From: Streptomyces geranii
Lineage (GTDB): Bacteria; Actinomycetota; Actinomycetes; Streptomycetales; Streptomycetaceae
Assembly: GCF_002954775.1 (NCBI RefSeq)
Contig: NZ_PJME01000005.1
Location: forward strand, 348,450 to 412,449
Reading direction: 5' to 3'
Length of the DNA: 64,000 nt
The notes below the pieces were generated by a model. It worked only from the letters and a program-made list of their open reading frames with translations, was not told the origin of the DNA and searched no databases. How positions within the stretch are numbered: the stretch's first letter is position 1; each line of letters starts with the position of its first letter. Shown piece by piece: positions 1 through 8,641 of this stretch. Position numbers and translations under genes: made by a program.

Positions 1-2116
1 CGACCGCGTCCCGCTCGGCCCGGGTGAACAGCCCCTGCGCCAGCCAGGTGTCGGCCAGGACCCGGACCGCGTCCAGGAAGGCCGCCTGGGTGGTGAAGGG
101 GGCGCGGACCCAGAGCACGTCGAGGAAGGTCAGGCCGTCCGGGCGGGTGCGGTTCGGTACGCCGGAGGTGGCCGTGCCGAACACGACGACGGGTTCGGAG
201 CGCTTGAAGTAGGCGTGGTAGCGGGCGGTGTCGGCGATGTGGAAGGGGGCCAGGGTGAGGCCGTGGGTGGTGAAGTGCAGCGGGCGGCCCTCGGGTCTGA
301 CGGTGGCGGCGAGATCGCCCTGAAGCGTGAAGTCCTTGTAGAAGGAGAAGGTGCGGAAGGTCGTGGTCTGGCTGCGGGCGACCAGCAGGACCGGTCCGTA
401 GAACAGTGATTGGACGGTCGGGTCGTCAACTGCCCGTTCCACGCGCAGTCGGTACGGCGCGGAGACGGTGATCCGGTCGCCGGGCTGCCAGTTGCGGCTC
501 AGGGTGAGATAGCTGCCGGGCACGGCGGTCACCGACTGCGCAACCCCGTTGACCGCGACGGCGAACCCGCCCGTGGCCCAGGAGGGCACCCGGAGCTTCA
601 CGTCAAGTGTCCCGCCGCCCTCGCGGAAGGTCAGGGTGCGCGTGCCCTCTGCCGGATAGTCGCTCGTCTGGTCGACGACGAGGCCGCGCTCCGGCCAGCG
701 CAGGGTGGAGGCCAGGTAGAGGTTGACGTAGAGCGCGCTGCCGTTCGCGGAGCGGAAGTACACCGAGTCCTGGTACTTGGTGTGGTTCTCCATCCCGGTG
801 CCGCCGCAGCAGGTCCCGGTGTTGTCGTACTCGCGTACTACCCCGGGCCCCATACCCACGAAGTACGTGACCTCCGGACTGGTCGTACTGCGGGCGTCCC
901 GGCGGGAGGCCAGGATGTGGTTGGTCAGCCCCCGCTCGTAGTAGTCCATATGGACGGGGTCGGGGGCGTGGAAGAACAACTGCCTGCTGAGCTTCAGCAT
1001 GTTGTACGTCGCACAGGTCTCGGCGTTGTTGGCGGCGAGGGTCGCCGCGATGGCGTTCCGCGCCCGGAAGATCTCACCCTGGCCCGTGCCGCCGAGGCTG
1101 TAGGTGCGTGGCCCCGCGACCATGCCCCAGAAGTTGCGCGCGGCGGTCGCGTACTTCGCGTCACCGGTGTGGTCGAACAGCCTCATGTAGCCGGTGAATT
1201 GGGGGATGTGCTGGTTGGCGTGCCGACCGTCGAGGATGTCGCTGTTCGCGGCGCAGGCGTCCAGCAGCGCGGTGTTGTCGAAGCAGCGGGCGGCGGCGAG
1301 GTGTTCCGCCCGGCCGGTGAGGGCGTACAGGTCGGCCAGCACCTCGTTCATGCCGCCGTACTCTCCGGCGATGTAGATCGACCACATGCGGTCCAGCTGC
1401 GCCTTGGGCAGCCGGCTCAGCCTGCTGTGCACCCAGTCGCCCATCTTCGAGGCGATGGTGAGGGCCTGCTGGTTCCCGCCCAGGGTGTGGGCGTCGAGGA
1501 GGCCGCGCAGGATCTTGTGGCAGGTGTAGTAGGGCGCCCAGATGGTGGGGTAGGTCGTGTAGCTCTCCAGCAGGATGAACTGGGTCTCCGGGTACGCGGC
1601 CAGGTAACCGGGGTGGCTGGGCCTGGGCGTTCCGTGGTCCGCCAGGGCCAGTTGGCATTCGCCGAGCGCGGTGACCAGGTAGTCGAGCTTGGTCTTCAGC
1701 GCGGCCTCGCGGGTGTCGGCGTACGCCTGCGCCACGAGGGTGAGGAAGTGGCCGCCGAAGTGGCCGCGCAGATTGCCGTCGGCGGTCTCCCAGCCGCCGG
1801 GCGGCTGTGCGCCCCGGGTGTCGAGCCCGGCGTTGGCACGGAAGACGGCCAGGATGCGGTCGGCCGGGTAGGCCCTGGCGTACTCCAGCATCAGGTCGCG
1901 CTTGCTGCGGAACACGCCCGCGCCAAGGGTGACTTGGTCGAGCGGGAAGGGGTGTACGACCCAGGCGGCGGGCGGGGCGGCGACGGCTGACGCGGGTAAG
2001 GCCTGGGACACGGGGGCTGCCGCGTGCGCCGCCGGTATCGCGTAGGTGAGCGGCGCGGCGGCCACGCTTCCGGCGGCGATCCCCAACAGGCGTCTGCGGC
2101 TGGGAGGTTGACTCAT
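1..2116 (-). CDS. Secreted GH127/GH146-type beta-L-arabinofuranosidase (DUF1680), cut by window edge
   Basis: Predicted retaining beta-L-arabinofuranosidase acting outside the cell. About 705 codons are present and the C-terminus is missing beyond base 1. The start is ATG at 2116. The N-terminus has a twin-arginine motif (SRRRLLG, residues 6-12) followed by an Ala-rich hydrophobic stretch, so Tat export is likely. The family's zinc-thiolate centre is visible: a GEIF glutamate (E348, likely acid/base), AETC (E366, C368) and TGTCCGG (C436/C437, one the nucleophile). This is the pattern described for the bifidobacterial GH127 HypBA1 and for GH146. It is the last gene of the minus-strand operon, 35 bp after the cytosolic paralogue. 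The substrate is inferred from family and context. GH146 is as likely as GH127 from the NAETCATYNM pattern. Confidence 0.88.
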   Translation of the reverse strand, partial: MSQPPSRRRLLGIAAGSVAAAPLTYAIPAAHAAAPVSQALPASAVAAPPAAWVVHPFPLDQVTLGAGVFRSKRDLMLEYARAYPADRILAVFRANAGLDTRGAQPPGGWETADGNLRGHFGGHFLTLVAQAYADTREAALKTKLDYLVTALGECQLALADHGTPRPSHPGYLAAYPETQFILLESYTTYPTIWAPYYTCHKILRGLLDAHTLGGNQQALTIASKMGDWVHSRLSRLPKAQLDRMWSIYIAGEYGGMNEVLADLYALTGRAEHLAAARCFDNTALLDACAANSDILDGRHANQHIPQFTGYMRLFDHTGDAKYATAARNFWGMVAGPRTYSLGGTGQGEIFRARNAIAATLAANNAETCATYNMLKLSRQLFFHAPDPVHMDYYERGLTNHILASRRDARSTTSPEVTYFVGMGPGVVREYDNTGTCCGGTGMENHTKYQDSVYFRSANGSALYVNLYLASTLRWPERGLVVDQTSDYPAEGTRTLTFREGGGTLDVKLRVPSWATGGFAVAVNGVAQSVTAVPGSYLTLSRNWQPGDRITVSAPYRLRVERAVDDPTVQSLFYGPVLLVARSQTTTFRTFSFYKDFTLQGDLAATVRPEGRPLHFTTHGLTLAPFHIADTARYHAYFKRSEPVVVFGTATSGVPNRTRPDGLTFLDVLWVRAPFTTQAAFLDAVRVLADTWLAQGLFTRAERDAV

Positions 2117-2151
2117 CTCGGGCTCCGATCGTGGGGTTCGGGGGGCCTGTT

Positions 2152-4137
2152 CTACGGTTCGCCGAGCTGTTCGCGGGCTTGTTCGCTGATCTGTGTCTCC
2201 GTCGTGGGCAGCCACACACGCATCGTCGAAGGGCCGCGGTTCGCCCAGGAGTTGTAGGGGACGAGGACGATTCCCGTGGGCTCGGCGGCGGAAACGGCGG
2301 CCCGGTCCAGTGGCCGGTACGGCCATCCGGCGTCGCGATCGGCAGCGGGCTGCTCGACGAGTTCGCCCGGCGCGATCACCGTGCCGTCCGGCCCGTCCTC
2401 GGGCTCGGCGGACGGATCCACCCGTACGACGTCCACGTCCCGCCCGTCGGAGAGGTCCACGGACTCGGCGCAGTAGACCAGCGGGCCGCGCTGGACGGCG
2501 ACCGTGCCGCGTACGGCGTCGATGCGCGGGTCCGGTGCGATCCACCGTGGGGTCACGGGGAGTTCGAGCCGGATCTCGTCGCCGGGGACGAAGACCCGGG
2601 TGACCTCGGCGGTGCCCGGGGCGACCGTGCGGGCGGTGCCGTCCGGGTCGACCAGGTGGGCCGGGGCGCCCTCGGTCCACGCGGGGACGCGCAGGGACAG
2701 GGTCCAGGGGCGGTCCGGGGGCGAACGGTCGATCCGTACCGTCACGTTGCCGCCGGACGGGAAGTCGGTGCGGACGGTGAAGGCGATGCCGTGCCCGCCG
2801 GTGAGGCTGGTGGTGATCTCCGCGTCGGCGTACTGGTGGAGTTGGATGCCCTGGTCGTCGGCGGTGGCGAGGTGGGCGGGGAGCTGGGCCAGGGTGCGGG
2901 CCACGTTGGTCGGGCAGCAGGAGACCGCGAACCAGGGTGCGCGCAGGCTGGATTCGGCGCGTGGGCTGACCGCGTCGGGGGCGGGGACGGCGCCTCGGTG
3001 GCGCCGGTGGAGGGTGTTGGCGTAGAAGAAGGACCGGCCGTCCTCGGCGGGGGAGGTCGCGACCACGTTGAAGAGGGTCCGCTCGGCGAGGTCGGCGTAG
3101 CGCGGGTCGCCGGTGGCCAGGAGCAGCCGCCAGCTCAGCTGGACGGAGGCGACGCCGGCGCAGGTCTCCGAGTAGGCGCGGTCGGGCGGGAGGACGAAGT
3201 CGTCGCCGAAGGCCTCGTCGCGGTGGTGCGAGCCCATGCCGCCGGTGAGGTAGGTGCGCCGGGCGACTCCGGCCGCCCACTGCCGGATCACCGCCGCGAG
3301 GAGTTCCTCGTCGCCGGTCTCGACGGCCACGTCGACGGCGCCGGACGCGAGGTAGAGGGCGCGGACGGCGTGGCCGCGCAGTGTCGTGGCGTCGCGGACG
3401 GGAATGTCGTCCTGGTGGTAGACGCGGCCGAACTCGCCGTCGGCGAGGGTGCCTTGGCCTCGGCGGTCGATGAACAGGGCGGCCTGGTCGAGGTAGCGCT
3501 GTTCGCCGGTCAGCCGGGCCAGTTCCACGAGGGCCGGTTCGATCTCGGCGTGGCCGCAGACGCGCTCGATGCCGCCCCGGCCGAAGGTGGCGCAGATGTG
3601 GTCGGCGGCCCGGCGGGCGACCTTCGTCAGCTCGCCCTCGCAGCCCTTGGCGCGGGCCTGGGCGACGCCCGCCTGGATCAAGTGCCCGTAGCAGTACAGC
3701 TCGTGGCCCCATTCAAGGTCGCTGTAGCGGGGCTGCTGTCCGGGGTGGCCGAAGGCGGTGTTGAGATAGCCGTCCGGTTCCTGGGCGGAGGCGACGGCCT
3801 CGGTGAGGGCGGCGATGTCGTGGTCGAGCGTGCCGCTCGGGTCCGTACCGGACTGCCAGGACATCGCTTCGAGGAGCTTGTAGACCTCGGAGTCCGCGAA
3901 CTCCCGTCCCCGCCGGTCGTGTTGGATACGGCCCTCGGCGACGGCCCGGAAGTTGCCGGTCCAGCCGACGCGTTCCATCCAGTCCCGGCAGTGGGCGAGG
4001 GTGGCGTTGGCGTTGGTCTCGCGGCGCCCGGCCCAGAACCCTCCGGTGATCCTGACCTCGTCGAGACCCAGGGGACGCAGTCGCCCCCGGCTCGGTGCCA
4101 CCGGCAGCACGGTCGACAACTCTCGGTTATCGCTCAC
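2152..4137 (-). CDS. Cytosolic GH127 beta-L-arabinofuranosidase
   Basis: 661 aa, no signal peptide, so probably cytosolic and acting on imported beta-L-arabino-oligosaccharides. I chose the GTG at 4137 because GAGAGG lies about 9 nt upstream and because the frame further upstream runs into the permease gene and encodes an implausible Cys-rich N-terminus. Catalytic signature: GGMGS followed by E308 (DEAF), SETC (E324, C326) and SCCPTN (C407, C408). The 16-residue spacing between E308 and E324 equals that between acid/base Glu322 and zinc ligand Glu338 of HypBA1, from memory of that structure. It follows the ABC permease genes by 25 bp in the same operon, as expected for an enzyme that finishes degradation after uptake. 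Confidence 0.9.
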   Translation of the reverse strand: MSDNRELSTVLPVAPSRGRLRPLGLDEVRITGGFWAGRRETNANATLAHCRDWMERVGWTGNFRAVAEGRIQHDRRGREFADSEVYKLLEAMSWQSGTDPSGTLDHDIAALTEAVASAQEPDGYLNTAFGHPGQQPRYSDLEWGHELYCYGHLIQAGVAQARAKGCEGELTKVARRAADHICATFGRGGIERVCGHAEIEPALVELARLTGEQRYLDQAALFIDRRGQGTLADGEFGRVYHQDDIPVRDATTLRGHAVRALYLASGAVDVAVETGDEELLAAVIRQWAAGVARRTYLTGGMGSHHRDEAFGDDFVLPPDRAYSETCAGVASVQLSWRLLLATGDPRYADLAERTLFNVVATSPAEDGRSFFYANTLHRRHRGAVPAPDAVSPRAESSLRAPWFAVSCCPTNVARTLAQLPAHLATADDQGIQLHQYADAEITTSLTGGHGIAFTVRTDFPSGGNVTVRIDRSPPDRPWTLSLRVPAWTEGAPAHLVDPDGTARTVAPGTAEVTRVFVPGDEIRLELPVTPRWIAPDPRIDAVRGTVAVQRGPLVYCAESVDLSDGRDVDVVRVDPSAEPEDGPDGTVIAPGELVEQPAADRDAGWPYRPLDRAAVSAAEPTGIVLVPYNSWANRGPSTMRVWLPTTETQISEQAREQLGEP

Positions 4138-4162
4138 CAATTGATGCCTCTCATTCGGATCG

Positions 4163-5002
4163 TCAGCCTTTGAGCGCGCCCGACATGAAGCCCCGTACGT
4201 AGTGCCGTTGCAGCAGCAGGAAGAGCAGCAGACAGGGCACTGCGAGCACCACCACACCGGCCTCGGTGGCGCCGTAGTCGACGGCGCCCATGCTCTGCTG
4301 ACGGAGGTTGGCGACGGCCAGCGGCAGGGGTGCCTTCTCGCTGTCGGAGATGAGGATCAGGGGCGCGATGAAGTCGTTCCAGGCGGCGAGGAACGCGAAG
4401 AGCCCCACGGTGATCAGCCCCGGCCGCACCGCCGGGAGCAGCACCCGGCGCAGGGCGCCCGCCGTTCCGCATCCGTCGACGAGCGCCGACTCCTCCAGTT
4501 CGCGGGGCACCGCCTCGAAGGAGATCCGCATCATGAAGGTGGCGAACGGCAGTTGGAACATGGTCAGGACGAGGCTCAGCCCGACGAGCGAGTTCTGCAG
4601 CTGCAGCCTGCCGAGCAGGACGTAGAGGGGGATGAGGAGGGTGGCGTAAGGGACCATGAGGATGGCCAGGGTCAGCAGGAACAGCAGGTTCTTTCCGGGG
4701 AAGTCGAAGCGGGCGAAGGCGTAGCCGCCCAGCAGGGACACCCCGAGGGTCAGGGCGACGGTGAGCACGGAGACGACGGTGCTGTTGAGGAAGTACTGCC
4801 ACAGGCCCGCGTCGTAGTCGAGGAGAGTGCGGTAGTTGCCGAGGCCGTAGCCCGACTCCTGCGCGGTGCCGGGCTGTTCACTGACCGAGGCCCAGGCGTT
4901 CCACACCAGGGGGAAGAGGAAGATGACGGCCAGCCCTCCGGCGACGACGTAGTAGGGCGTACGGCCGAGGGCTCGGGTCAGCACGGGCGGGTCCCCTCTC
5001 AT
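4163..5002 (-). CDS. Carbohydrate ABC transporter permease (MalG type)
   Basis: 279 aa inner-membrane permease of the CUT1 sugar importer type. About six hydrophobic segments are visible, starting near residue 18. The EAA loop reads EAVPRELEESALVDGCG (around residues 164-180), the site where the ATPase docks. The start ATG overlaps the stop of the upstream permease gene by 4 bp (ATGA), so the two are probably translationally coupled. It works with the permease at 4999-5871 and the binding protein at 5988-7286. No ATP-binding subunit is encoded nearby; Streptomyces importers of this class commonly use the shared ATPase MsiK. The substrate is inferred from the adjoining GH127 genes to be a beta-L-arabino-oligosaccharide. 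Confidence 0.93.
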   Translation of the reverse strand: MRGDPPVLTRALGRTPYYVVAGGLAVIFLFPLVWNAWASVSEQPGTAQESGYGLGNYRTLLDYDAGLWQYFLNSTVVSVLTVALTLGVSLLGGYAFARFDFPGKNLLFLLTLAILMVPYATLLIPLYVLLGRLQLQNSLVGLSLVLTMFQLPFATFMMRISFEAVPRELEESALVDGCGTAGALRRVLLPAVRPGLITVGLFAFLAAWNDFIAPLILISDSEKAPLPLAVANLRQQSMGAVDYGATEAGVVVLAVPCLLLFLLLQRHYVRGFMSGALKG

Positions 5003-5871
5003 GACTCGTCGGCGCGGCGCAGACCGCGGAACTGGAGGGCGTTCAGCAGGAGCAGCACGGCGAGGACGAGCACCGAAAGGGCCGCCGCCGTACCGAGGTT
5101 CATCCGCTGGAAAGCCTCCCGGTAGATCAACTGGACGACGGTGACGGTGCTGTTGTCCGGTCCGCCCTTGGTGAGGACGAAGAACTGGTCGAAGGCGAGC
5201 AGCGATCCGGTGACGCAGAGCAGGAGCGTCAGCGCGAGGGACGGCCGCAGCAGCGGCAGGGTGATCGAGCGGAAGATCTGGCCCCGGCTCGCGCCGTCCA
5301 TCCGGGCCGCCTCGAACACCTCGTGCGGGATGCGCTGGAGGCCCACGAGAAGGATCAGCATGTAGAACCCGGCGAACTTCCAGACGATCAGGAAGACGGT
5401 GGAGAGGAGGGCGGAGGTGGGGGTGCCGAGGAAGGAGACTGGGTCGTCGACAAGGCCCAGGTTTTCGAGGATGCGGCTGAGGGGTCCGGTGGTCGGGCTG
5501 TACAGCCCCCAGAAGAGCAGCGACGCGGAGGCGAGCCCGAGAGCGCTGGGCAGGAAGTAGACGGTACGGAAGAAGCCTGCCGCCGGCCGCGACTCCTGCA
5601 CCAACAGGGCGAGGAGGAGGGCGAGTCCGAGGAGAACGGCCGTCACGATCACGGTGTAGAGGAGCGTGAACCGGACGGCCGGCCAGAAGAGGGTGGTGTC
5701 GATGGCGTCCGTGAAGTTCTCGGGGGCGTTGAGGCCGCGATCGCCCGCGAGAAGTGGCCAGTCACTGAGGGACATCTGCCCGACGAGGAGGAGGGGCAGC
5801 AGGAAGAAGACGGTGACGAAGACGGCGGTAGGGGCGGCATAGGCGAGGCCCTGGGCCTTGCGGCTGCGCAT
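4999..5871 (-). CDS. Carbohydrate ABC transporter permease (MalF type)
   Basis: 290 aa membrane permease, first of the pair. The start is ATG at 5871, preceded by AGGAG; a longer reading frame upstream runs through a dispersed repeat (5914-5981) and is not credible as protein. The EAA-type loop is recognisable as PHEVFEAARMDGASRGQIF. Several transmembrane helices span the protein. It ends in the 4-bp ATGA overlap with the second permease. The 116-bp gap to the binding-protein gene is mostly filled by the repeat, which may lower expression of the permeases relative to the binding protein. Confidence 0.92.
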   Translation of the reverse strand: MRSRKAQGLAYAAPTAVFVTVFFLLPLLLVGQMSLSDWPLLAGDRGLNAPENFTDAIDTTLFWPAVRFTLLYTVIVTAVLLGLALLLALLVQESRPAAGFFRTVYFLPSALGLASASLLFWGLYSPTTGPLSRILENLGLVDDPVSFLGTPTSALLSTVFLIVWKFAGFYMLILLVGLQRIPHEVFEAARMDGASRGQIFRSITLPLLRPSLALTLLLCVTGSLLAFDQFFVLTKGGPDNSTVTVVQLIYREAFQRMNLGTAAALSVLVLAVLLLLNALQFRGLRRADES

Positions 5872-5913
5872 GGGGCTCCTTAACAGAGTCGGCCAACTGT
5901 GCCGCTGAAGGGC

Positions 5914-5981
5914 AGGGGCGCGGGGCTGCATCGATGTGCGGCTCCGCCGCGTGGGCGCGACCAGCCCCCACGCACCCGCAG
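5914..5981 (-). repeat. Dispersed GGGGCGCGGGG repeat, copy A (long form)
   Basis: Begins AGGGGCGCGGGGCTG, holds a self-complementary GCGGCTCCGCCGC core and ends CCACGCACCCGCAG. It matches copy C (39045-39111, opposite orientation) almost end to end apart from a short variable segment. It lies inside the transporter operon between the binding-protein and permease genes. Repeats of this kind are frequent between Streptomyces genes; a function is not established. Strand refers to the operon that contains it. Confidence 0.75.
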
Positions 5982-5987
5982 ACAACC

Positions 5988-7286
5988 TCACTCCGCCAGC
6001 GAAGCACTCACCGCGTCGTTGTCCTTGTCCACATTCGTCCCCTCGCCGAACACCGCATCCCGCATCAGACTCAGCCACGGCCCGTTCGGATCATTGAAGG
6101 TCTGCCCGAACTTCAACGCGTACGGCGTACGGCCGTCAGCCACAAGTTGGTTGATGGTGACCAGCCGAGGATCCGCATCCGAGTACTTGTTGGACGCAAG
6201 ATCGGCCCGCGCCACCACATCCTTGTGCGCGGCGACAACATCGACCTGCGCCTTGTCCCCCAGAGTCCACGCGAGGAAGTTCCACGCCTGGTCGGCCGAC
6301 TTACTGGTGGCGGAGATACCGATCGCGTCACCACCGACGAACGTCGACTTGCCGCCGTCGGGCCCGGGGATGGGCGCGATGCCGAGATCCAGGTCCTTCG
6401 GCATCAGCCCCAGCGTGGTCGACGGCATCGGCATGACCCCGACCTGCCCCTTCGGGAAGACTCCGGTCCAGGTCGCGCCGGTCTCGTCGCGAGCGCCGGG
6501 CGCGACGATGTCGTCGTCGACCCAGCCCCGGTAGGTGTCGTACACCTTCTTCGCGGTGGCGGAGGCGAGCAGGGACTCGGTGCCGTCCGCGTTCAGTACG
6601 TCGTCCCCGGCGGCCCAGATCGACGGCCACCAGGTGAAGACCCCGCAGCCGCCGCAATTCCCGCCGAAGAACGTGCCGTTGACACCGCCGCCGAGCGCGT
6701 CGACCGCGCGGGCCTGCTCGTCCCACTCGCCGAGGGTGGTGGGCGGCTTCTCGGGGTCGAGTTTGGCCTTGCGGTACAGGTCCTTGTTGTAGAAGAGGAC
6801 CGAGAGGTCGAGGGTGTGCGGGACGACGTACTTGCGGTCCTCGTACGTGCCCGCCTTGATGTGCGACTGGGCGAGGCTGTCGGCGAAGGGAAGGGCGTCG
6901 ATGCGTTCGGTGAGGTCGGCGAAGAGGCCGCTGGAGGTGTAGTTCGGGACGAACACCACGTCGGAGGCGAACAGGTCGGGCAGGTCCTTGGAGCCGGCCG
7001 CCGCGCCGACCTTGGCCTGGTAGTCGTCGGTGGGGACCACGGTCAGCTCGACCTTGTTCTTGTGGCTCGCGTTGTACGCCTTGACCAGGGCCTCGCTCTG
7101 CGGCCGGGTCGCCGCCCGCGTCCACATCGTCAGCGTGGCGCCGTCGTCGGTGCCCGTGGCACCGGCCGCTCCACCGCCGCCCCCTCCGCCGCCGCCGTCC
7201 GAGCCGCTGTCGCCGGATCCGCAGGCGGTGACCAGGCTGACGGCGGCGAGCAGCGCGACGGCGCCGGTGGCAACTCTGTGCCCCAT
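5988..7286 (-). CDS. Sugar ABC transporter solute-binding lipoprotein
   Basis: 432 aa, extracytoplasmic receptor of the importer. The start is ATG at 7286, with GAGGGGG upstream. It has a lipoprotein signal: hydrophobic stretch, then VTAC with C22 as the acylated residue. A Gly-rich linker (about nine consecutive Gly, near residues 31-39) tethers the domain. The rest is a typical family-1 solute-binding fold (YNKDLYRKAKL, PPTTLGEWDEQA, the FVGGDAIGIS region). First gene of the minus-strand operon; a promoter and operator candidate lies just upstream (7317-7370). The ligand is inferred, not shown: oligosaccharides released by the extracellular glycosidases of this locus. Confidence 0.92.
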   Translation of the reverse strand: MGHRVATGAVALLAAVSLVTACGSGDSGSDGGGGGGGGGAAGATGTDDGATLTMWTRAATRPQSEALVKAYNASHKNKVELTVVPTDDYQAKVGAAAGSKDLPDLFASDVVFVPNYTSSGLFADLTERIDALPFADSLAQSHIKAGTYEDRKYVVPHTLDLSVLFYNKDLYRKAKLDPEKPPTTLGEWDEQARAVDALGGGVNGTFFGGNCGGCGVFTWWPSIWAAGDDVLNADGTESLLASATAKKVYDTYRGWVDDDIVAPGARDETGATWTGVFPKGQVGVMPMPSTTLGLMPKDLDLGIAPIPGPDGGKSTFVGGDAIGISATSKSADQAWNFLAWTLGDKAQVDVVAAHKDVVARADLASNKYSDADPRLVTINQLVADGRTPYALKFGQTFNDPNGPWLSLMRDAVFGEGTNVDKDNDAVSASLAE

Positions 7287-7316
7287 AACGATCCCCCTCG
7301 TGTGGGTTCTGCGCCG

Positions 7317-7345
7317 GAAACAAACCGAAAAGGCTTTCTGAAAGC
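7317..7345 (-). promoter_or_regulatory. Candidate LacI-family operator upstream of the binding-protein gene
   Basis: Contains the perfect inverted repeat GCTTTC-T-GAAAGC (7333-7345), continuing on the minus strand as GAAAGCCTTTTCGGT. Nearly the same string (GAAAACCTTTTAGGT) occurs at 8602-8616 in front of the glycosidase gene at 8642. Both overlap the expected transcription start. The LacI gene at 7504 lies between them. Confidence 0.55.
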
Positions 7346-7370
7346 TAGGACTAGGCTGATGCCCCGTCAA
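7342..7370 (-). promoter_or_regulatory. Promoter of the arabinoside importer operon
   Basis: On the minus strand TTGACG (7365-7370) and TAGCTT (7342-7347) are separated by exactly 17 nt, a good sigma-HrdB-type promoter. The expected start near 7335 falls inside the operator-like palindrome at 7333-7345. Confidence 0.65.
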
Positions 7371-7503
7371 TCCCCTTGCACGGAAGGGAAGTCGGCGGCC
7401 GACGTGTCAGGTCCGCCGAAACCTGTGAAAGTGCGCGATGGACACCCGGGCCGAAACAACTCGCGTACGGTTTACGCACGCAAGGCGAGAGAAGGAGTTC
7501 CCC

Positions 7504-8532
7504 ATGGCACAGGCGACCGGCCCCTCTCGTTCGCAGCCCGCCACGCTCAGCGATGTCGCCAGGCTGGCGGGCGTGTCCGTCGCCACCGCGTCCAAGGCGC
7601 TCAACGGCCGCAGCCAGGTGCGCGCCGAGACCCGGCAGCGGGTGGTCGACGCGGCCGAGCGGCTGTCGTTCCGCCCCAACCAGCTGGCCCGGGGTCTGCT
7701 CGCCGGGCGCACGGGCACGGTCGGGCTGCTCACCAGCGACCTGGAGGGCCGGTTCAGCATCCCGATCCTGATGGGCGCCGAGGACGCCTTCGGCGCGGGC
7801 GAGGTCGCGGTGTTCCTGTGCGACGCGCGCGGTGACGCGATCCGTGAACAGCACCATGTACGGGCGCTGTTGGGCCGTCGGGTCGACGGTCTGATCGTGG
7901 TGGGCAGCCGGACCGATCCGCGTCCGTCCCTGGGCCGTGAGCTGCCGGTCCCGGTGGTCTACGCGTACGCCCCGTCGGACGATCCGGAAGACCTCTCCAT
8001 CGTCCCCGACAGCGTGGACGCCGGCCGGATCGCCGTGACGCACCTGCTGGCGTGCGGCCGGACCAGGATCGCGCACATCACCGGCGACCCCGGGTATCTC
8101 GCGGCGCGCGAGCGGTCCGAGGGCGCCCTGGCCGCGCTGGCCGACGCCGGTCTCACCCCGGTCGAGGAGCCCAGGTTCGGTGCCTGGTCGGAGGGTTGGG
8201 GGCGGGCGGCCACCGCGCTGCTGCTGGACCGGCACGCGGATGTCGACGCGGTGCTGTGCGGCAACGACCAGATCGCGCGCGGCGTCATGGACGTACTGCG
8301 CGAGCGCGGCCGACGGGTCCCGGAGGACGTGTCGGTCATGGGCTTCGACGACTGGAACGTCCTGACCTCCGGCTCCCGTCCGCCGCTCACCAGCGTCGAC
8401 CTGAACCTGGAGCAGGTCGGCCGGGCCGCCGCGCACGCCCTGTTCTCGGCGATCGGCGGCGGTCGGCGCTCAGGTATCGAGGCGCTGCCCTGCCGGGTGG
8501 TGATCCGGGGCTCGACGGCTCCCCTGTCCTGA
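7504..8532 (+). CDS. LacI-family transcriptional regulator of the arabinoside locus
   Basis: 342 aa. The start is ATG at 7504, preceded by GAAGGAG. The N-terminal LacI helix-turn-helix is clear (LSDVARLAGVSVATASKALN, about residues 13-32), followed by a periplasmic-binding-protein-like sensor domain with the usual DAVLCGNDQIARGVM and VSVMGFDDW motifs. It sits between the divergently transcribed importer operon and the secreted glycosidase genes. Both flanking promoters carry a shared operator-like sequence, so it most likely represses both and is released by an imported sugar. The inducer is not predictable from sequence. Confidence 0.92.
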   Translation: MAQATGPSRSQPATLSDVARLAGVSVATASKALNGRSQVRAETRQRVVDAAERLSFRPNQLARGLLAGRTGTVGLLTSDLEGRFSIPILMGAEDAFGAGEVAVFLCDARGDAIREQHHVRALLGRRVDGLIVVGSRTDPRPSLGRELPVPVVYAYAPSDDPEDLSIVPDSVDAGRIAVTHLLACGRTRIAHITGDPGYLAARERSEGALAALADAGLTPVEEPRFGAWSEGWGRAATALLLDRHADVDAVLCGNDQIARGVMDVLRERGRRVPEDVSVMGFDDWNVLTSGSRPPLTSVDLNLEQVGRAAAHALFSAIGGGRRSGIEALPCRVVIRGSTAPLS

Positions 8533-8570
8533 ATCCCGCTGTCGCCGAACAGGGCTCTCTACGGCCACTC

Positions 8571-8599
8571 TTGACACTCCATCAGCCCGCTCCTACGTT
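8571..8599 (+). promoter_or_regulatory. Promoter of the large secreted glycosidase gene
   Basis: TTGACA (8571-8576), 17-nt spacer, TACGTT (8594-8599). It lies directly after the LacI stop codon and before the operator candidate at 8602-8622, so the glycosidase genes have their own regulated promoter. Confidence 0.65.
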
Positions 8600-8601
8600 G
8601 C

Positions 8602-8622
8602 GAAAACCTTTTAGGTCGTTTC
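8602..8622 (+). promoter_or_regulatory. Candidate LacI-family operator before the 8642 gene
   Basis: Reads GAAAACCTTTTAGGT, then ends CGTTTC at 8622. ACCT-TTT-AGGT forms an inner inverted repeat and GAAA/TTTC an outer one. It starts 3 bp after the -10 box, in the position expected for repression, and matches the element at 7317-7338. Confidence 0.5.
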
Positions 8623-8641
8623 AGCAAAGGGGAGCCAACCG

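Noticed and set aside
410..1990. Long open frame on the plus strand opposite the first glycosidase gene
   Set aside because: It is antisense to a clear GH127/146 gene, has GC-rich low-complexity translation (Val/Gly/Arg) and no family motifs; long antisense frames are normal at this GC content.
2131..4173. 680-codon plus-strand open frame opposite the cytosolic GH127 gene
   Set aside because: Shadow of the real gene; Gly/Val/Asp-rich, no domain, no ribosome site. The same holds for the long antisense frames at 5934-7835, 9203-10735, 19844-21676, 21489-23315 and 54704-57319.
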